In this document: positions 1 to 13,900 of the stretch, one piece after another
Layout: every line of letters begins with the position of its first letter
Numbering within the stretch: the stretch's first letter is position 1
Origin: JAIESQ01 sp964495375
GTDB taxonomy: Bacteria > Planctomycetota > Planctomycetia > Pirellulales > JAEUIK01
Assembly (NCBI GenBank): GCA_964495375.1
Contig: CAZBWM010000029.1
Span: forward strand, 6,775 to 70,774
Direction of reading: 5' to 3'
DNA length: 64,000 nucleotides
Translations under genes and position numbers: made by a program
The notes under the pieces: generated by a model
What the model was told of the DNA's origin: nothing
Database searches by the model: none
What the model saw: the letters and a program-made list of their open reading frames with translations, nothing else

Positions 1-3000
1 TCGACCGCGCGCGTCAACCAGTTCGGCCATGCCATGCGCCATGCCGATCCCTTGCCAGAGATCCCAGGCCACGGATTGGATCGGCAAGCCTTCGGCTCGA
101 GCTGCAGCGGCTAGTGCATCGAGCGTGCGATTGGCCGCTGAATACTCGGCTTGAAAAACGTTTCCGTCTAGCCCCGCAATCGACGAGAAGAACAGGACGA
201 ATTCAAACTTCTCGCGTCGCGCCCACTCAATCAACCCTTTGGCGCCGAGAACTTTAGGCCGGAGCACGTCGGCAAACCCCGCCGCCGTGGTATCGCGAAG
301 CAGGCATTTACGAACGGTGCCCGCGGCATGAAATACACCATTGATGTGACCAAAGCGTTTTTGTGCCGTCTGCTCCGCATGTTGCAAGGTAGCCGGGTCC
401 GCGATATCACCAGTAACGACAACTACCTTGCCCCCAGCAGCTTCGATCGCGACCAGTTCCGCGAGTTTCGTACGCAGTTGGTCGTCAATGTCGCCCTCGG
501 CGATTTTCGCTGCCCAGCTTTCGCGCTGCGGTAGCGCAGTACGCGACAGCAGCACCAGTCGTGCCTGGTAATGCTCCGCGAGCCAGCGCGCGAGGACGAG
601 ACCAATTCCTCCCAAGCCGCCGGTGATCAAGTAGACGCCGCGTGGCCGGATGGATGCTGTCGCGGTACTGGGCGATCCTGAAACCGACTGTCGCGTCAAA
701 ACGAAGCGATTACGATTTCGATAGGCGACTTCAACCGCAGTGGTCCGTCTGGCAAACTCTCCGACGAGCAATTGGCCAACTTCGGCGGCCTGGCGCGGAC
801 CTTTGGGAGCTTCGACGTCAATCGAACGTACCCGCAGTTGGGGGCATTCCCGCGGAATCACGCGTGCCAGTCCCCACAGGGCGGCATGCTCCGGCTGGAC
901 GCAATCGCGCCCATCGGTGACCGCCTGAGCGCCTGCCGTCAGCAACCAGAGATTGGTCACCGCTGGCGTTGTCGAGCCTTGGAATGCGTGAATCAACTCT
1001 AGAAGTCCGGCGAGATCCTGCGAGGGCAATTCGACATCGCGTTCCGTGCTGACTAGGTGTTCGACGGGCAGCACCTGCGCGGGGACCGCGCAATAGACGA
1101 TGTCAGTCCAACAATCAGTTTCGTTCAACTTCTTTGCGACGCCTCGGCGAAGGCGCTCGACGGTGCTCGTATCACCTGTTCGTTGTGAGCCTAGTGCCGA
1201 ATTCATCGGCTCCTGCTCCGGCGTCACGACTTCCACCGCGCAACCGGCGGCGCGCAAGAGTTGTGCCAGATTCATTGCCAAAGCAGAACGTTCGCCAACG
1301 ACCAGCCAGCGCCCCTCTACGGCTTGTCGAGTTTCGCTGGAAAAATTGCAAGGTTTCCAGGCGGGTACCGCGAGTAAGTTGTCGATGTTCTGGTTACCGG
1401 ATTCGGAAGCCGATCGAACGAGAACGGGATTCAGGCTCGTTGTCAAAGCTTCAATTCGCGGTAGTGCGAGCCAGTATCGTTCGTCGCGATACGGGTAAAG
1501 TGGCAGCGCAACGCGGCGCGCCGCGCCGTACTCCTCGATTCGCGACCAATCGATCGTTGCTCCCAACACATACAGTTGTGCCGCGGCATGAAGCAACGCC
1601 GCTGCAGCATTTCCTGCTGGAACCTCCGATCGTGCAGCATCGCGACTAACAACCGACGACATGGTGCCCTGTTCCACGCACGGGTGCTCCAGGAGCTCAG
1701 CAGCCAAGTGCCCTACGCTAGCGGCTCGCAATTGTTGCTGGTCAGTCGCCGATAACTCGGCAACCTGACTGCGAAGCGTTTGTCGTAGACCAGCGAGAGC
1801 TGCTTCGTTTCCTGAGCAATGGTACAACAGGCGCGGACGGTCTCGATCGCCTGCACGCATGAAAATCGGAGCGTAGTCGCTCGTATCTCCAAACGTCTGC
1901 AGGGCCTCGATCCCATCGCAACAGTTGGAAGCCACAACCGCTAGCCGCTTGCGCAAGTGGGCTCGACCTGTGTTCGCCGTGCGGCAAACATCGATCCAGC
2001 GCAGATGCGGATGCTTGCGCAGGTGCTCAGCATACTCAGCGGCCAGCCGCTGCAGGCTCGGTTCATCGAAGGCGGAGAGCGTCAGAACGTGTACCGCCGG
2101 TTCGATGGTCAATTTGCCCTCCCCGGGGGGCTCTTCCAGCACCACGTGGGCATTCGTCCCGGCGAACCCAAACGAGCTCACACCGGCACGACGTGGCAAG
2201 GGCGAACCGTCGGGGGCCTTGGGTTGCCACTGACGAACGCGATCGGCTAAAACCAGCGGCGAAGTCTCCACATCGAATCGCGGGTTCGGTTCGACGAAGC
2301 CGCGCGTCGGCAGCAGTTCGCGCTGCTCAAAGTTCAGCAAAACCTTGATCACGCCGGCCAATCCGGCCGCCGCGTCGGCATGACCGATGTTCGACTTGAC
2401 GCCGCCGATGCTAACGAACTGCCGGCGGTGGGTCGCAGTACGCAATGCCTCATCGATCGCTCCCCATTCGACGGGATCGCCCAACAGTGTCCCCGTGCCA
2501 TGCGCTTCGAGATAGGAAATTGAAGCAGGATCAATCTCAGCGTCTGCCCAGGCCGATTGCAGTAATTGACTTTGAGCCAGCGGATTGGGAGCCAGCAATC
2601 CGTTTGAGCGGCCGTCGTTGTTGACCGCGCTGCCGCGTATGACACCGTACACCGTGTCGCCGGCTTCCAGGGCATCCGCCAACGGTCGCACAAGCAGGGC
2701 CGCGATACCCTCGCCGGGCACAAAGCCATCCGCGCGTCGATCGAACGGGCGGCATACCCCGTGCGTCGACAGCGCGCCCATCTGTCGGAGACTTAGGTAC
2801 GCATAGAGCCGCACGTGGAGATGCACTCCGCCCACGAAAGCGTAGTCGCACTCTCCTCGTCGCACGCTCCCGACCGCGTGGTGTAGGGCCACCAGCGAAG
2901 AACTGCACGCGGTGTCGATCGCTAGCGCCGGGCCATGCAAATCGAGAAAGTAAGCGAGCCGGCCAGGGAGCGCCGCCGCTGTTCCTCCCGGCGCCGCGTG

Positions 3001-6000
3001 CTCGCTGAACAATCTGCCAGCGACGCCGGCGTAGTAGTCTTCGCATCCAGTTCCGACAAACACGCCGCATTTGGCGCCGCGAAGTGCGCTTCCGCCGTAG
3101 CCGGCATGCTCGGCTGCATGATAGGCGACCTCCAAAAACCCTCGCTGGCGAGGGTCAATCTGCGCCGCTTCCGTCGGGGCAATTCGGAAGAACTCCGGAT
3201 CGAAGCGATCGATGTTTGTTAAAAAAGCGCCACTGGGGGGCACATGACCGAACGTCTCGGCATAGTGCGGATCAAACTGACAGGCGGCTAGCCAGCGATC
3301 GCGCGGCATAGGTCCGATGGCCGACCGTTGCTCGCGCAGCAACTGGCCGAACGCCGACGCGTCGGCGGCCCCTGGAAACCGACATGCGAAACCTATCACC
3401 GCCACGTCGCGACCGTTTCGATGCAAAGAAGCTCCGCGCGTGTTGGACGACGAAGACGGATTTGCAACGATCGGAGAAGCTTCGACCGTTGGCGACTTAG
3501 GATCGCGTTCCGCTACTCCCAGGATGTTCTCCAAATGATCGGCAAATCGCCCGCAGAGCCAATCGGACAGACTCACCACGGTCGGTCGCGCGAACAAGTC
3601 GCCGACTCGCAGGTCGGGCAATTGCAGTGTTTGTCGTAGCTGGCGCACGACCTCGTCGGCCATCAACGAATCGAGCCCGTGCTCGCGAAACTCCATTTCG
3701 TGATCGATCTGATCAGCCGGCAAATGAAGCGTTGCTGCCGCGACCTCGGCAACAAGCGACCGCAAGCGCTGACGCATCCAGGAAATGTCGCACGAACCGA
3801 TCGTGTTGTCAGCGGCGACGACTACTTGTGGCGCACGTTGTACGCCAATTGTCCCACGTGCAATTTCACCGAGCGGTCGCAAGTCGGCTGACGACACCCG
3901 GCTAACGGTGGGCACGGCCGGCACCGTTTCCTTAGCGACCACCAATTGCCGAAGCCCTTGGCGCGCCGCAAGCGCGATCGACTGACAGCCAATCCATGGC
4001 GGAATCAGCTCCATCCCACGCTCTTGCCAGAATTGACGCATAACATCGAGAAGCTCCCCGTCTTCACGGCGAGGGCGAATGGAATCGATTGCCGTGTTGT
4101 TTCGGCCGCGCCCACGGGCGACCGCCTGCATTGCCATGCCGGCCTCGCCCCAAGGGCCCAAGTCGACAAGTGACAGGTTCGCGGATGCATAGTGCCGTCG
4201 CGCGGCCAGCACCCAGCTATCCAGGCAAGAGCTCGCCGCGGCGTAGGCGATTTGTCCGGCATTCCCCACATGCGCGGCTAACGACGAGAGCACGACGAAA
4301 AAATCGAGTGGCCGCCCTGCAGTTGCCGCTAACAGGTTCGCCACGCCGTGTAACTTGGGGGCGAGCACTTGCTCGAAGTCGACAGGTTCGACGTTGGGCA
4401 ATAAGCGATCGGCCAGCACACCGGCGGCATGAACCACGCCACGCACTCGACCAAGCTCGTCCGAAACCTTGTCGACGAGTCGCTCGATTTCAGCACGTTC
4501 GCAAACATCAACCCGTGGCGTCCAAACGCGGGCGCCTAATTCATGCAACCGCGTGACCACTAGAGAGGCGTCGTTGTTGGCAGGTTCACTGGGCATACCA
4601 CGACGGCTAAGGAGCACTAGCCTTCGCGCGCCCTGGGCGACAAGGGATTCGGAAACTGCCAAACCGATAGCACCCAGCCCCCCCGAGATCAGGTAGACGC
4701 CATCCGCGGCGACTGGCCAGCCTGATTCAAAATCGCTGGCGCTCGGTGCACACCATGGCACCAGCCCAGGCGTGTACCGTTTACCATCGCGCCAACCGCA
4801 CTGGGAGGGGGAAGCCATGTCGTGCAAGTCGTCGATCAACAGTTGCACATCATGCGCCGAGCGCTCCACCGGCAAGTCGCGCAGTCTCAACACCAGGTCG
4901 CTTCGCTCGCGTTCGGCCGCACGGACCACACCCCAGACTGCGGTTGCTACGGGATCGGCCATTTCATGCGGTCCGATCTCATGTGCTCCGCGCGTCGCAA
5001 ACCACGTGGCCAACGACGGTCGCGCCCTCGCCGTCGACAGGGCCTGGAGCAGCCGCAAGCTGCTGGTCACGCTTAGACGCCACGCGGCACTACTGCACAG
5101 TTTCGCCGGATCAGGAGCATTCGCAGGCGACACTTCCGCGATGGACCGATGTTGTGACCACAGATGCACAACACCTGCAAGTTGGCCCGCGTCGGCACGC
5201 GCAATCGCGTCAAACAGTCTTACGTACGACTCTCGCACGTCGGGTGCGATTTCCATCCGACCTTCGCGTGGTGTCTGCCAGTCAATTTCACACTGCCTTG
5301 AATCCTCGCGCGGAACGACACGAACGACCTGTGCCCCCGCCCCCTTTAAACGAGCGATCAAATCGTTGCCGAGCGTCGTTTCGTCGTCGAAAACAATCCA
5401 GATGCCACGTGACAACTCCTGCAATTCGCCGTGCGGCGTCTGGCGCCACTCGATGACATGCAGCCATGGCGCTAGCGCTAGCCTGGGTTCGTCGGCCTGG
5501 GCGGTAAGTGCCGGCGGTACGACTTCAGCAACTTTCGCAGCGCTAGTACTCGCGCCGGGAAAATCCCGCCACAGCCGCTGCCGCTCGAACGGATAGGTTG
5601 GCAGCGGCACCCGTCGCGGAGATTGGCCGATCAACAGACCATGCCAATCAATTTCTGCGCCCAATGCGTACGCTACCGCCAAGGCTTCGCACAGCGCTCG
5701 CCAAACGTTCACGTCCTGCGCGACTGCCGATAGCGCACGCGACGTGGCCGCGTCGTGGAGCGGCAATTCCTCCAATTTCGTTTGCCCTGGATACGAGCAA
5801 AACCGATCGAACACCGCCCGGGCATCGGCAGGCAACTCCGCTCGCGACACATGCAGCCGCTGTCGACGCGTTTCCTGCTCGATCGCGCTTGCTGCGGATG
5901 CGTAGTCGTAGAAATGAAAGTGGTTCGCCGGTGCAGGCAACTCATTCGCGATTGTCGCGTCTTGCTCGGCAAACGCCGCCAGTTGTCGAGCCGCGGATTC

Positions 6001-7910
6001 CGTATTGGGCGCCACAACGGCCAACCGCTGCAGCCAATGCGATCGACCCGTCGCGGCGGTCCAACAAATGTCGACCCAGGGTTGCGTTGACGACACGAGT
6101 TGTGCCGCGAATCGCGCCGCCAAGTTCTTCAACGCGGCAAGGCTGCGAGCCGACAACACAAGCACTTGAGGTTTGGCGTCCAAGGCGCCGCGCGCGCTGG
6201 GCACCGCTGAACTTGTCGCACTTTCCTCGACGATAACGTGAGCGTTCGTACCGCCATAACCAAACGAACTGACCCCCGCCCGCCGCGGAACGCCGGCCGG
6301 CGAGTTCCAAGGCCGCGCTCGATCCGACACATAGAAAGGAGAGTCGGCGAACGAAATACTCCGATTCGGTTCGTCGACATGCAACGTCGGCGGGAGCTCA
6401 CGTGCACGTAGCGCCGCGATCAGCTTGATCAGTCCTAGAATTCCTGCCGCTGGTTCCAGATGTCCAATATTCGCTTTGATCGAACCAAGAGCACAGAACT
6501 GCGAACGCGACGTATCGACTCGATATGCCTCTAGCAGCCCTTGGAATTCGAGGGGATCGCCGAGGGCCGTCCCGGTGCCATGCGACTCAACAAGCGTGAT
6601 ATCCTTCGCCGAAAGCTGGGCCTCGGACAGCGCGGCACGAACGACCTTGGCCTGTGCCGCAGGATTCGGCACGGTCAGGCCAGCCGCCTGGCCGCCGTGA
6701 TTGACCGCCGCGCCACGAATCACGGCCAGAACATGATCTCCATCGGCGAGTGCTCGCGCGAGCGGCTTGAGCAACACGACGCCGGTCCCCTCTCCCAGCA
6801 CATAGCCATCAGCGCCCTGAGCAAATGGGCGACAGCGGCCGCGTGGCGACAAACCACCGAAACTGCGCATCAATCGAAAGTGTGACGGCGCCAGACCGAC
6901 CTGGGCGCCGGCCACAAGCGCCGACTCGCATTCGCCTCGACGCAAGCTTTCGATAGCGAGATGCAGCGCCACAAGAGACGAACTGCACGCGGTGTCGAGC
7001 GCCAAACAGGGGCCCGTGAGGTTCAAGAGGTACGACAGCCGATTTGCCAAAATCGAAAGTGTATTCCCCGTGACCGCATAGGCGCCTAGTTGCTCCGGCA
7101 TCGCCAGCAGCCGCGCCAGGTACTCGCTTCCCATCCCGCCCACGAACACGCCGGTGGACGCGCCGGACAACGCACCACCGGCATAGCCCGCCGACTCCAG
7201 CGCTTCCCAGGCGGTTTCGAGCAACAATCGCTGCTGGGGGTCCATTTCCTCCGCTTCACGTGGCGAGAGGCGAAAGAACTGCGGGTCGAACCATTCCAGG
7301 CTCGGCAACAACGCCGCGGAGTGGTTGCCGGCCGCGACGGCTTCGCGCGCTTCCTCCTCGCGCGCGGCGAACAATTGCCATCGATCCGCCGTCACCGGCG
7401 CCACCAAATCATGCCCATTTCGCACGAGCGCCCACAATTCCGCCAACGTGCTGGCACCGGGCACGCGTACACCAACCCCGATGATGGCGATTGGTTCGGC
7501 TCCGGCAGATGGTCCGATGCGGGTGTGACCGAATGTTGTGGGCTGTGAAACCAATGGAGCCAAGTCGAGGCCACACCGCTTCGCCGGTTGAAGTAACTGG
7601 GCGGACGTTGGCGATCCACCGCGAAGATCCGATTTCGCGGGCTTCCTCGCGGCACTAGCCAATCTCGTGGCTGCTTCCGCATCGTCCGCGATCAAGCGCG
7701 CTGCGAGCGCCGCGAGCGAGCGCGTCTCGTAGAGAATTGTCGGTGAAATCGTGAGCTGCAATTCTCTCGAGAGCCGCCGCGCCATGTCGACTGCCAGAAA
7801 CGAATCGACCCCTAGCTCGACGACCGGCCGGTAAGGGTCGATCGTGCCTGCATCAGCTTCCAGCGCCGCAGCCAGCATTTCGACCAGGCACGTAACGACA
7901 TCGGCTTCAA
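1..7910 (-). other. PKS modules 3 and 4: ACP3-KS3-KR-ACP4-KS4-KR
   Basis: ACP3 has the site LGVDSF. KS3 (about 7500-6235) has its Cys codon at 6985-6987, and KS4 (about 3415-2135) at 2905-2907. The first KR has a Rossmann motif SGGLGAIGLA near 4710 and the catalytic Ser and Tyr in VVLSSLAA and QIAYAAASS, with Ser where the usual YAAAN has Asn. ACP4 has EHGLDSL. The last KR has TGGLGGIGLV near 625 and an intact FFSSIAG and EYSAANRTLD catalytic set, and is cut by the window edge. Each KR is preceded by a degenerate structural half, as expected for modular KRs. Confidence 0.85.
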
Positions 7911-10900
7911 CGTTCGTCTCGCGTGGCTGGTCAAACGTGGGGCGAAGTTGCGCCATGTATAGTGGATCGCAAAAGTCGCCTTCTTGCCCACCGGACGTTT
8001 GCGACGCACGACTCGACATCTCTTGCGATTCACGATTCACCGGTAGTCCATCGAGCCAGTACCGCTGCCGCTCGAACGGATAGGTCGGCAGCAAAACGCG
8101 GCGGCGGGTTGCTCCGGCATAAACTCGTGTCCAATCGATGTCGACTCCCCAGACGAACAACTGCCCCAAGGCGGACCATAGCGCAACGGCCGCCTCATCA
8201 CCGGAAGAATCTGTCGACGAACTGGTTCGTATATTAACCGTGTCCCGGCATTGCTCGGCGATCGGCCTGAGATAGTCGTGCCACAGCGATCCGCCCACGC
8301 ATGAGTTGACCGCTTCGATCACGCTGCTCGTCAGTTGCACGCAGCGCGCATGCCATGACTCCGTCACTCGACGGAAGCACTGCCCTGCTTCGCCCGCAAC
8401 CGCGACTCCACTGTTGGCATCGCTTGAGAACACTAAGGAGCCTTGTAACCGCTCGCGCTCTTCCCAATCGCGCAGGTATTGCAGTCGGTCGGCGAGTTGA
8501 TCCCGGTAGCGAGCTACAATTGCCAATCGGTGACGCAGGGCTCCTCGGCCCATGTTTGCCGTGAAGCAGAGATCCTCGAGCGCAGCGCCCCCCGGCAGAT
8601 TGAGATAATTGCGATAATTGTCGGTCACCTTATGTAACGCCGTCACCGTCTCGGCCGAAAGCACCAGCAGATTCACAGGCGAGGCGGCAACAATCCGAGC
8701 GAGCGGGGATTGCCCAGCCGCGCTAGTGGCAAGTTGTGTACGTTCCGCCGTTGCCGGTTCGGCATGTGGCGCGGCTTCCAGAACGACGTGAACATTCGCG
8801 CCTCCGAACCCAAACGAGCTCACACCTGCTCGGCGCCGGTTGTCGGACCAGTTGCGCGCACGATCGGCGACGTAAAACGGCGCACCGGCCCAGTCAAATC
8901 GATGGTTCGGCGCCTGACAGTGTAGCGACGGCGGGATGATGCCGTGGGAGATCGCTAATACCGTTTTGATGAAGCCGGCGATTCCAGCGGCCGCTTCCAA
9001 ATGCCCGAGCGAACTCTTCGCGGCGCCCAGCGCGCAACTACCCGAAGCTCGATCTCGTCCGCAAACGGCTTGCAGCGCCGCCAATTCGATGGGATCGCCC
9101 AACGCTGTGCCCGTGCCGTGCGCCTCAAGGTAAGTCACCGAGCGGGGATCGACGCCCGCGTCTTCGTACGCGGTGCCCAGCAATTCGATCTGCGCGGCAA
9201 GGCACGGCGCCGTCAGCCCCGGCTTGTTGTGCCCGTCGTGATTGACCGCGAGGCCCTTAATAACCGCGAGCACCTGATCGCCATCGGTCATCGCGTCGGC
9301 CAAGGGCTTTAGCAATACGACGCCTACACCTTCGCCACGGACATACCCGTCCGCGCGATCGTCAAACGTTTGACAGCGGCCGCAGGGTGAAAGCATCCCG
9401 CCGCGAGCCAGGGCGTCGCTCAACTCGGGCACCAAGACCAGATTGACACCGCCGGCCAACGCCATGCGGCAAGCGCCCGTCCTCAAGCCCTGACAAGCCA
9501 AGGCCAGCGCCACCAGCGATCCGGAACACGCCGTGTCGATCGACACGCTTGGGCCAACCAGGTTCAACAGATACGATGCTCGATTCGCTACCATCGACAG
9601 CGAAGTTCCGGAACCGAAATGAGCATCGTCGCTACCTCCCTGACGATCCCAAAGCCGCGCGTAGTCACTGGCCGACACACCTGCAAAGACACCGACCCGT
9701 CTCTGGCCCATGCGCGTGGGGGCGTATCCTGCTCGCTCGAGCGTTTGCCAGCAACATTCAAGGAACAGCCGTTGCTGTGGATCCATGCGCCGCGCCTCGT
9801 GCGGCGAGATCGCGAACAACTGAGCATCGAAGCCTGCTACGTCGTCGAGAAATCCGCCCTGGCGCCAGGCGAAGGGTAAGTGCTCAACGTCTGCGCTTGC
9901 GACACCGATATCTGGGCGACGCGCTACTGGCAAAGGGCCAACTCCGTCGACGCCCGCGATCAAGTTCTGCCAAAAGGCATCGGGGGAATCCGCCCCTGGA
10001 AAACGGCACGCCATGCCAATTACCGCGATGTCGCGCGAGACCGTCTTACTTGTCTCGAATTCGCGCGCCGGAACCGCGATCGGCTGTCGCGCGATCGTGG
10101 CTGCTTTCGCGGGCGAAGTTCTTACTTGCGCATCGTCGCGCATTGCCGACGGCGCAGCAGTCGTCGTCACGAGTTCAGGAGTTGCATCCGAAGTCCCGGT
10201 AAGTGATGCCGCGATAGGCAACTTGTTCAACGTGCTGATCGCCGATCGCCATTCGGGAAGCGTTGACAAATGGGCAGCCAGTTGGCCCAGCGTCGGTTGC
10301 AGAAAAAAGTCGATTGCCTCGAGTTCGAGGCGGGTTTGTCGCGAAACTTCTGCGGCTGCCTTCGCGGCGAGTATCGAGTTCATCCCCAGTTCCTGGATGT
10401 TGGTCGTGAGCCCGATCTCGGCCGCGGCGAAACCTAGCGCGCGGGCAACACTTTCTTGCAATAGCTTCTCGATAGCGCAGGCCGAGTCTGGCCGCGCTGA
10501 GAATTCCGGGCCGCCCAAGTGGCTGGCGGTTTCTGATGTCGAGGCGGACGCAATTATCGGCGCAGGGGCAACCTGCGGTCGATCGAGCCAATATCGTTGC
10601 CGCTCGAAGGGATAGGTTGGCGCCGGCACGCGACGCCGAACCCTGCCGACGTGTAACACCGACCAGTCGAGATCCTCTCCCGCGATATAGCGCAGGGAGA
10701 TCGATCGCGTCAACACTTGCCAATCGTCGGTCGCAGCTTCGGCCCCTGGCTTGGAAAGGTCATTGGCTCGGGATCCGAATTCTGCAACATTCTCAAAGTT
10801 CGTGAAAATGCCTTCTGCCACAGGATCAATGCAAGCGGCGCGATCGACTACCGAAGCCAGCTTTCGCTTCAGCGCTTCGCTGCTGGGGGCAACGATCGCC

Positions 10901-13900
10901 AGGCGACGGGCGAAATGTGCCCGGCCAACTTGCAACGTAAAGCACAAGTCCGCGAGCTCATCCTCCCGAATCGTCAGTTGCAGGTACTTGTCGACCAACT
11001 CGCGCAGAGCCGCCTCACTACGGGCCGACAACACAAACACGTGCGCTCGCGGCAACTCGCCTTTTGTCTGCGGGTGCGCGACGGGCGGTGCCTGCTCAAG
11101 AACAATATGCGCGTTGGTCCCCCCGAATCCAAAAGAGCTAACTCCCGCCCGACGCGGGCTCGCCGTATTGCTCCACGCGCGCCAGCGATCGACGACGTAG
11201 AATGGGCTCGATTCCAACAGCAAATGTCGATTGGGCGAATTCAGGTGCAACGTTGGCGGCAACTCGCCATGCTCCAACGCCAATACAGCCTTTAGTAAGC
11301 CGGCCGCGCCGGCTGCCGATTCCAAGTGTCCGATGTTCGACTTTACCGATCCGAGAGCACAGAACTGGCTGTGATCCACCGACGAGAAGGCCCGACTTAG
11401 GGCTTCCACTTCGATCGGATCGCCGAGCGCCGTTCCAGTGCCGTGCGCTTCGACATAGCCGATTGTTTCGGGTGGCACGCCAGCCGCTTCATGCGCTCTT
11501 TGGATCAGCAATGCTTGCGAACTGCTACTCGGCGCAGTTAGTCCATTCGTATGTCCGTCCTGGTTAACGGCAGTGCTACGAATCACGGCGTGGATCGTGT
11601 GACCGTCACGCAGCGCATCGGACAATCGCTTGAGAACGAAGAGCCCCACGCCCTCCCCACGCACAAAGCCGTTGGCGCGGTCGTCAAACGGTTTGCAATG
11701 TCCGTCGGGCGCCAGCATGCCGGCTTCGCTGTAGTCGATCCACACGTCGGGATCGAGCAACACCTGGGCGCCCCCAGCCAGGGCGAGTGAACACTCGCCA
11801 GCCCGCAGCGATTGCACGGCCAGGTGGACTGCCGTTAGAGACGACGAGCAGGCGGTGTCGATCGCAAGACTAGGCCCCTTCAAGTTGAGAAAGTAACTCA
11901 GGCGATTGGCAACGATCGACAAGAAGTTGCCCGTCGCGGAGTGCCCCCCCAGCCGCGATTTGTCGGCAGCTACCCGTTGCAGGTACTCATTCAGAATCAC
12001 GCCGATGAACACACCCGCGTCGCTACCAGCCAATGCGTCACCTGCTAGGCCTGCGTGCTCCAACGATTCCCAGGCAACCTCCAGAAGCAACCGTTGTTGC
12101 GGATCCATCCGCTCGGCTTCAAATCGCGAAATTCCGAAAAAACGCGCATCAAACTGATCGACTTGCCTTAGAAATCCTCCCCATTTTGAGATCGTTTTAC
12201 CGGGTTGCCTCGGTCGCGGGTCATAGTGCGACGCGATCGACCACCGCGCGGCGGGGACTTCCTCGATCGACAGAACGCCTCGGCAGAGATTGTCCCAGAA
12301 GGCAGTCGGTGAATCGGCACCCGGTAATCGGCAAGCCACGCCGACGATGGCAATAGTCTCTACTGCGATCGGGCCAGTGAGGCCTGCCGAGAGGTTCGGT
12401 TTCTCCACTATGGCCGACCTTCCCGAACTGGCCACAATTGTGGGCTGCCCCGTGGACGCATCATGAAAACCACTTTGTTCGACGCCGTGCCAACCGGCGA
12501 ACGCCTTAGGCTGATCGCCCGCCAGAAACGCCGCGAGCGCCTCCGGCGTCGGATGCGTATAGACCAAAGTTGGAGACAGCTTTCGGCCTAGCCATCGTTG
12601 AAGCTCGGCAACAAGCTCGACGGCGCCGAGAGAGACGAGTCCATACCGGGCAAATGCCTGACGAACGTCGATTGCCGCGGGAGCGAGTCCGACGATCTCT
12701 GCGACCTTTTTCCTTAGCCACCCGCTAATCTCTTCAGCGCTGACTTGCGAAGTCTTTCCGACTAGTTTGCTGGATTGCATCTCACGCGGCGCTAATACAG
12801 TCGTCTCCGCTTTTGCCCCCAATGGCCGAGTTGCCAGCAATTCTAGGTACCTTTGGCGACAAGCAGAGCGTTGCTTCTTACCACTCGAAGTCTTCGATAA
12901 TTCGCCCGGTGCCACGAATTCCACGGCGTGCACCGCCAAGTCGTGGCGCAGAGCGACTTCTTCCCGGATCTTAGCTTCCACAATCACTGCCGCTTCTGCG
13001 GTTGCCGTCGACTCGGTTACGATTACCAATCGCTCTTCGCCAGCGATCTCAATCGCGAAGGCGGCCGCGCCCCCTGCCCGAATCGCCGGATGACTGCGCT
13101 CGACGGTCTCTTCGATGTCCTGGGGGTAATGATTGATTCCATGCACAATGATCAAGTCTTTGAGACGTCCGGCGACATACAACTCGCCATCCCGCACAAA
13201 TCCCAGATCGCCTGTCCGCAAAAACGGCCCCGCAGCGGAATCTTGCAGCCGTGCCCCGAAGACCGACGCGGTCTCCTCGGGGCGATTCCAGTAGCCGGCA
13301 GCGACACTCGGTCCGGATACCCAAACTTCGCCGATTTCGCCCGATGCGCTCAGTTGTTTTGTTGTGGGGTTGACGATCTCGACCTGCAAGTTGTCGAGAG
13401 CCTCGCCACAGCCAACAGGCGTGATCGTGGCGTCGGCCGACGGCAACGTTGGCGGTCGACCAGGCCGTTTGTACGATACGATGAGCGTGGCCTCTGCCAG
13501 GCCATACACCGGGCAAAATGCCTCGGGCCGAAATCCACTCTCGGCAAATGTCTCGATGAACTTTCGCGCCGTGGCAGGATAAATGGGCTCCGAGCCATTG
13601 CCGGCCGCTCGCCAGCAACTTAAATCGAGCGACGCCCTATCAGCCTCACTTGTCTTAGCAGTCGCCATAGCGAACGCGAAATTAGGCGCCTGGCTGTGCG
13701 TCGCGCGAAAGCGAGATACTGCCGACAGCCAGCGCAACGGTCGCTCGACGAACGCCTGCGGCGAGAAAAACCAACAGGGGAAGCCGCTGAACAGCGGTTG
13801 CAACAGTCCTTCGACTAATCCGTAGTCGTGGAAGTATGGCAGCCAGGTCACCGTCCGGCAGTCCGGTCCATAGGGCGATGCGCGCGAAATCGCAGCCGAG

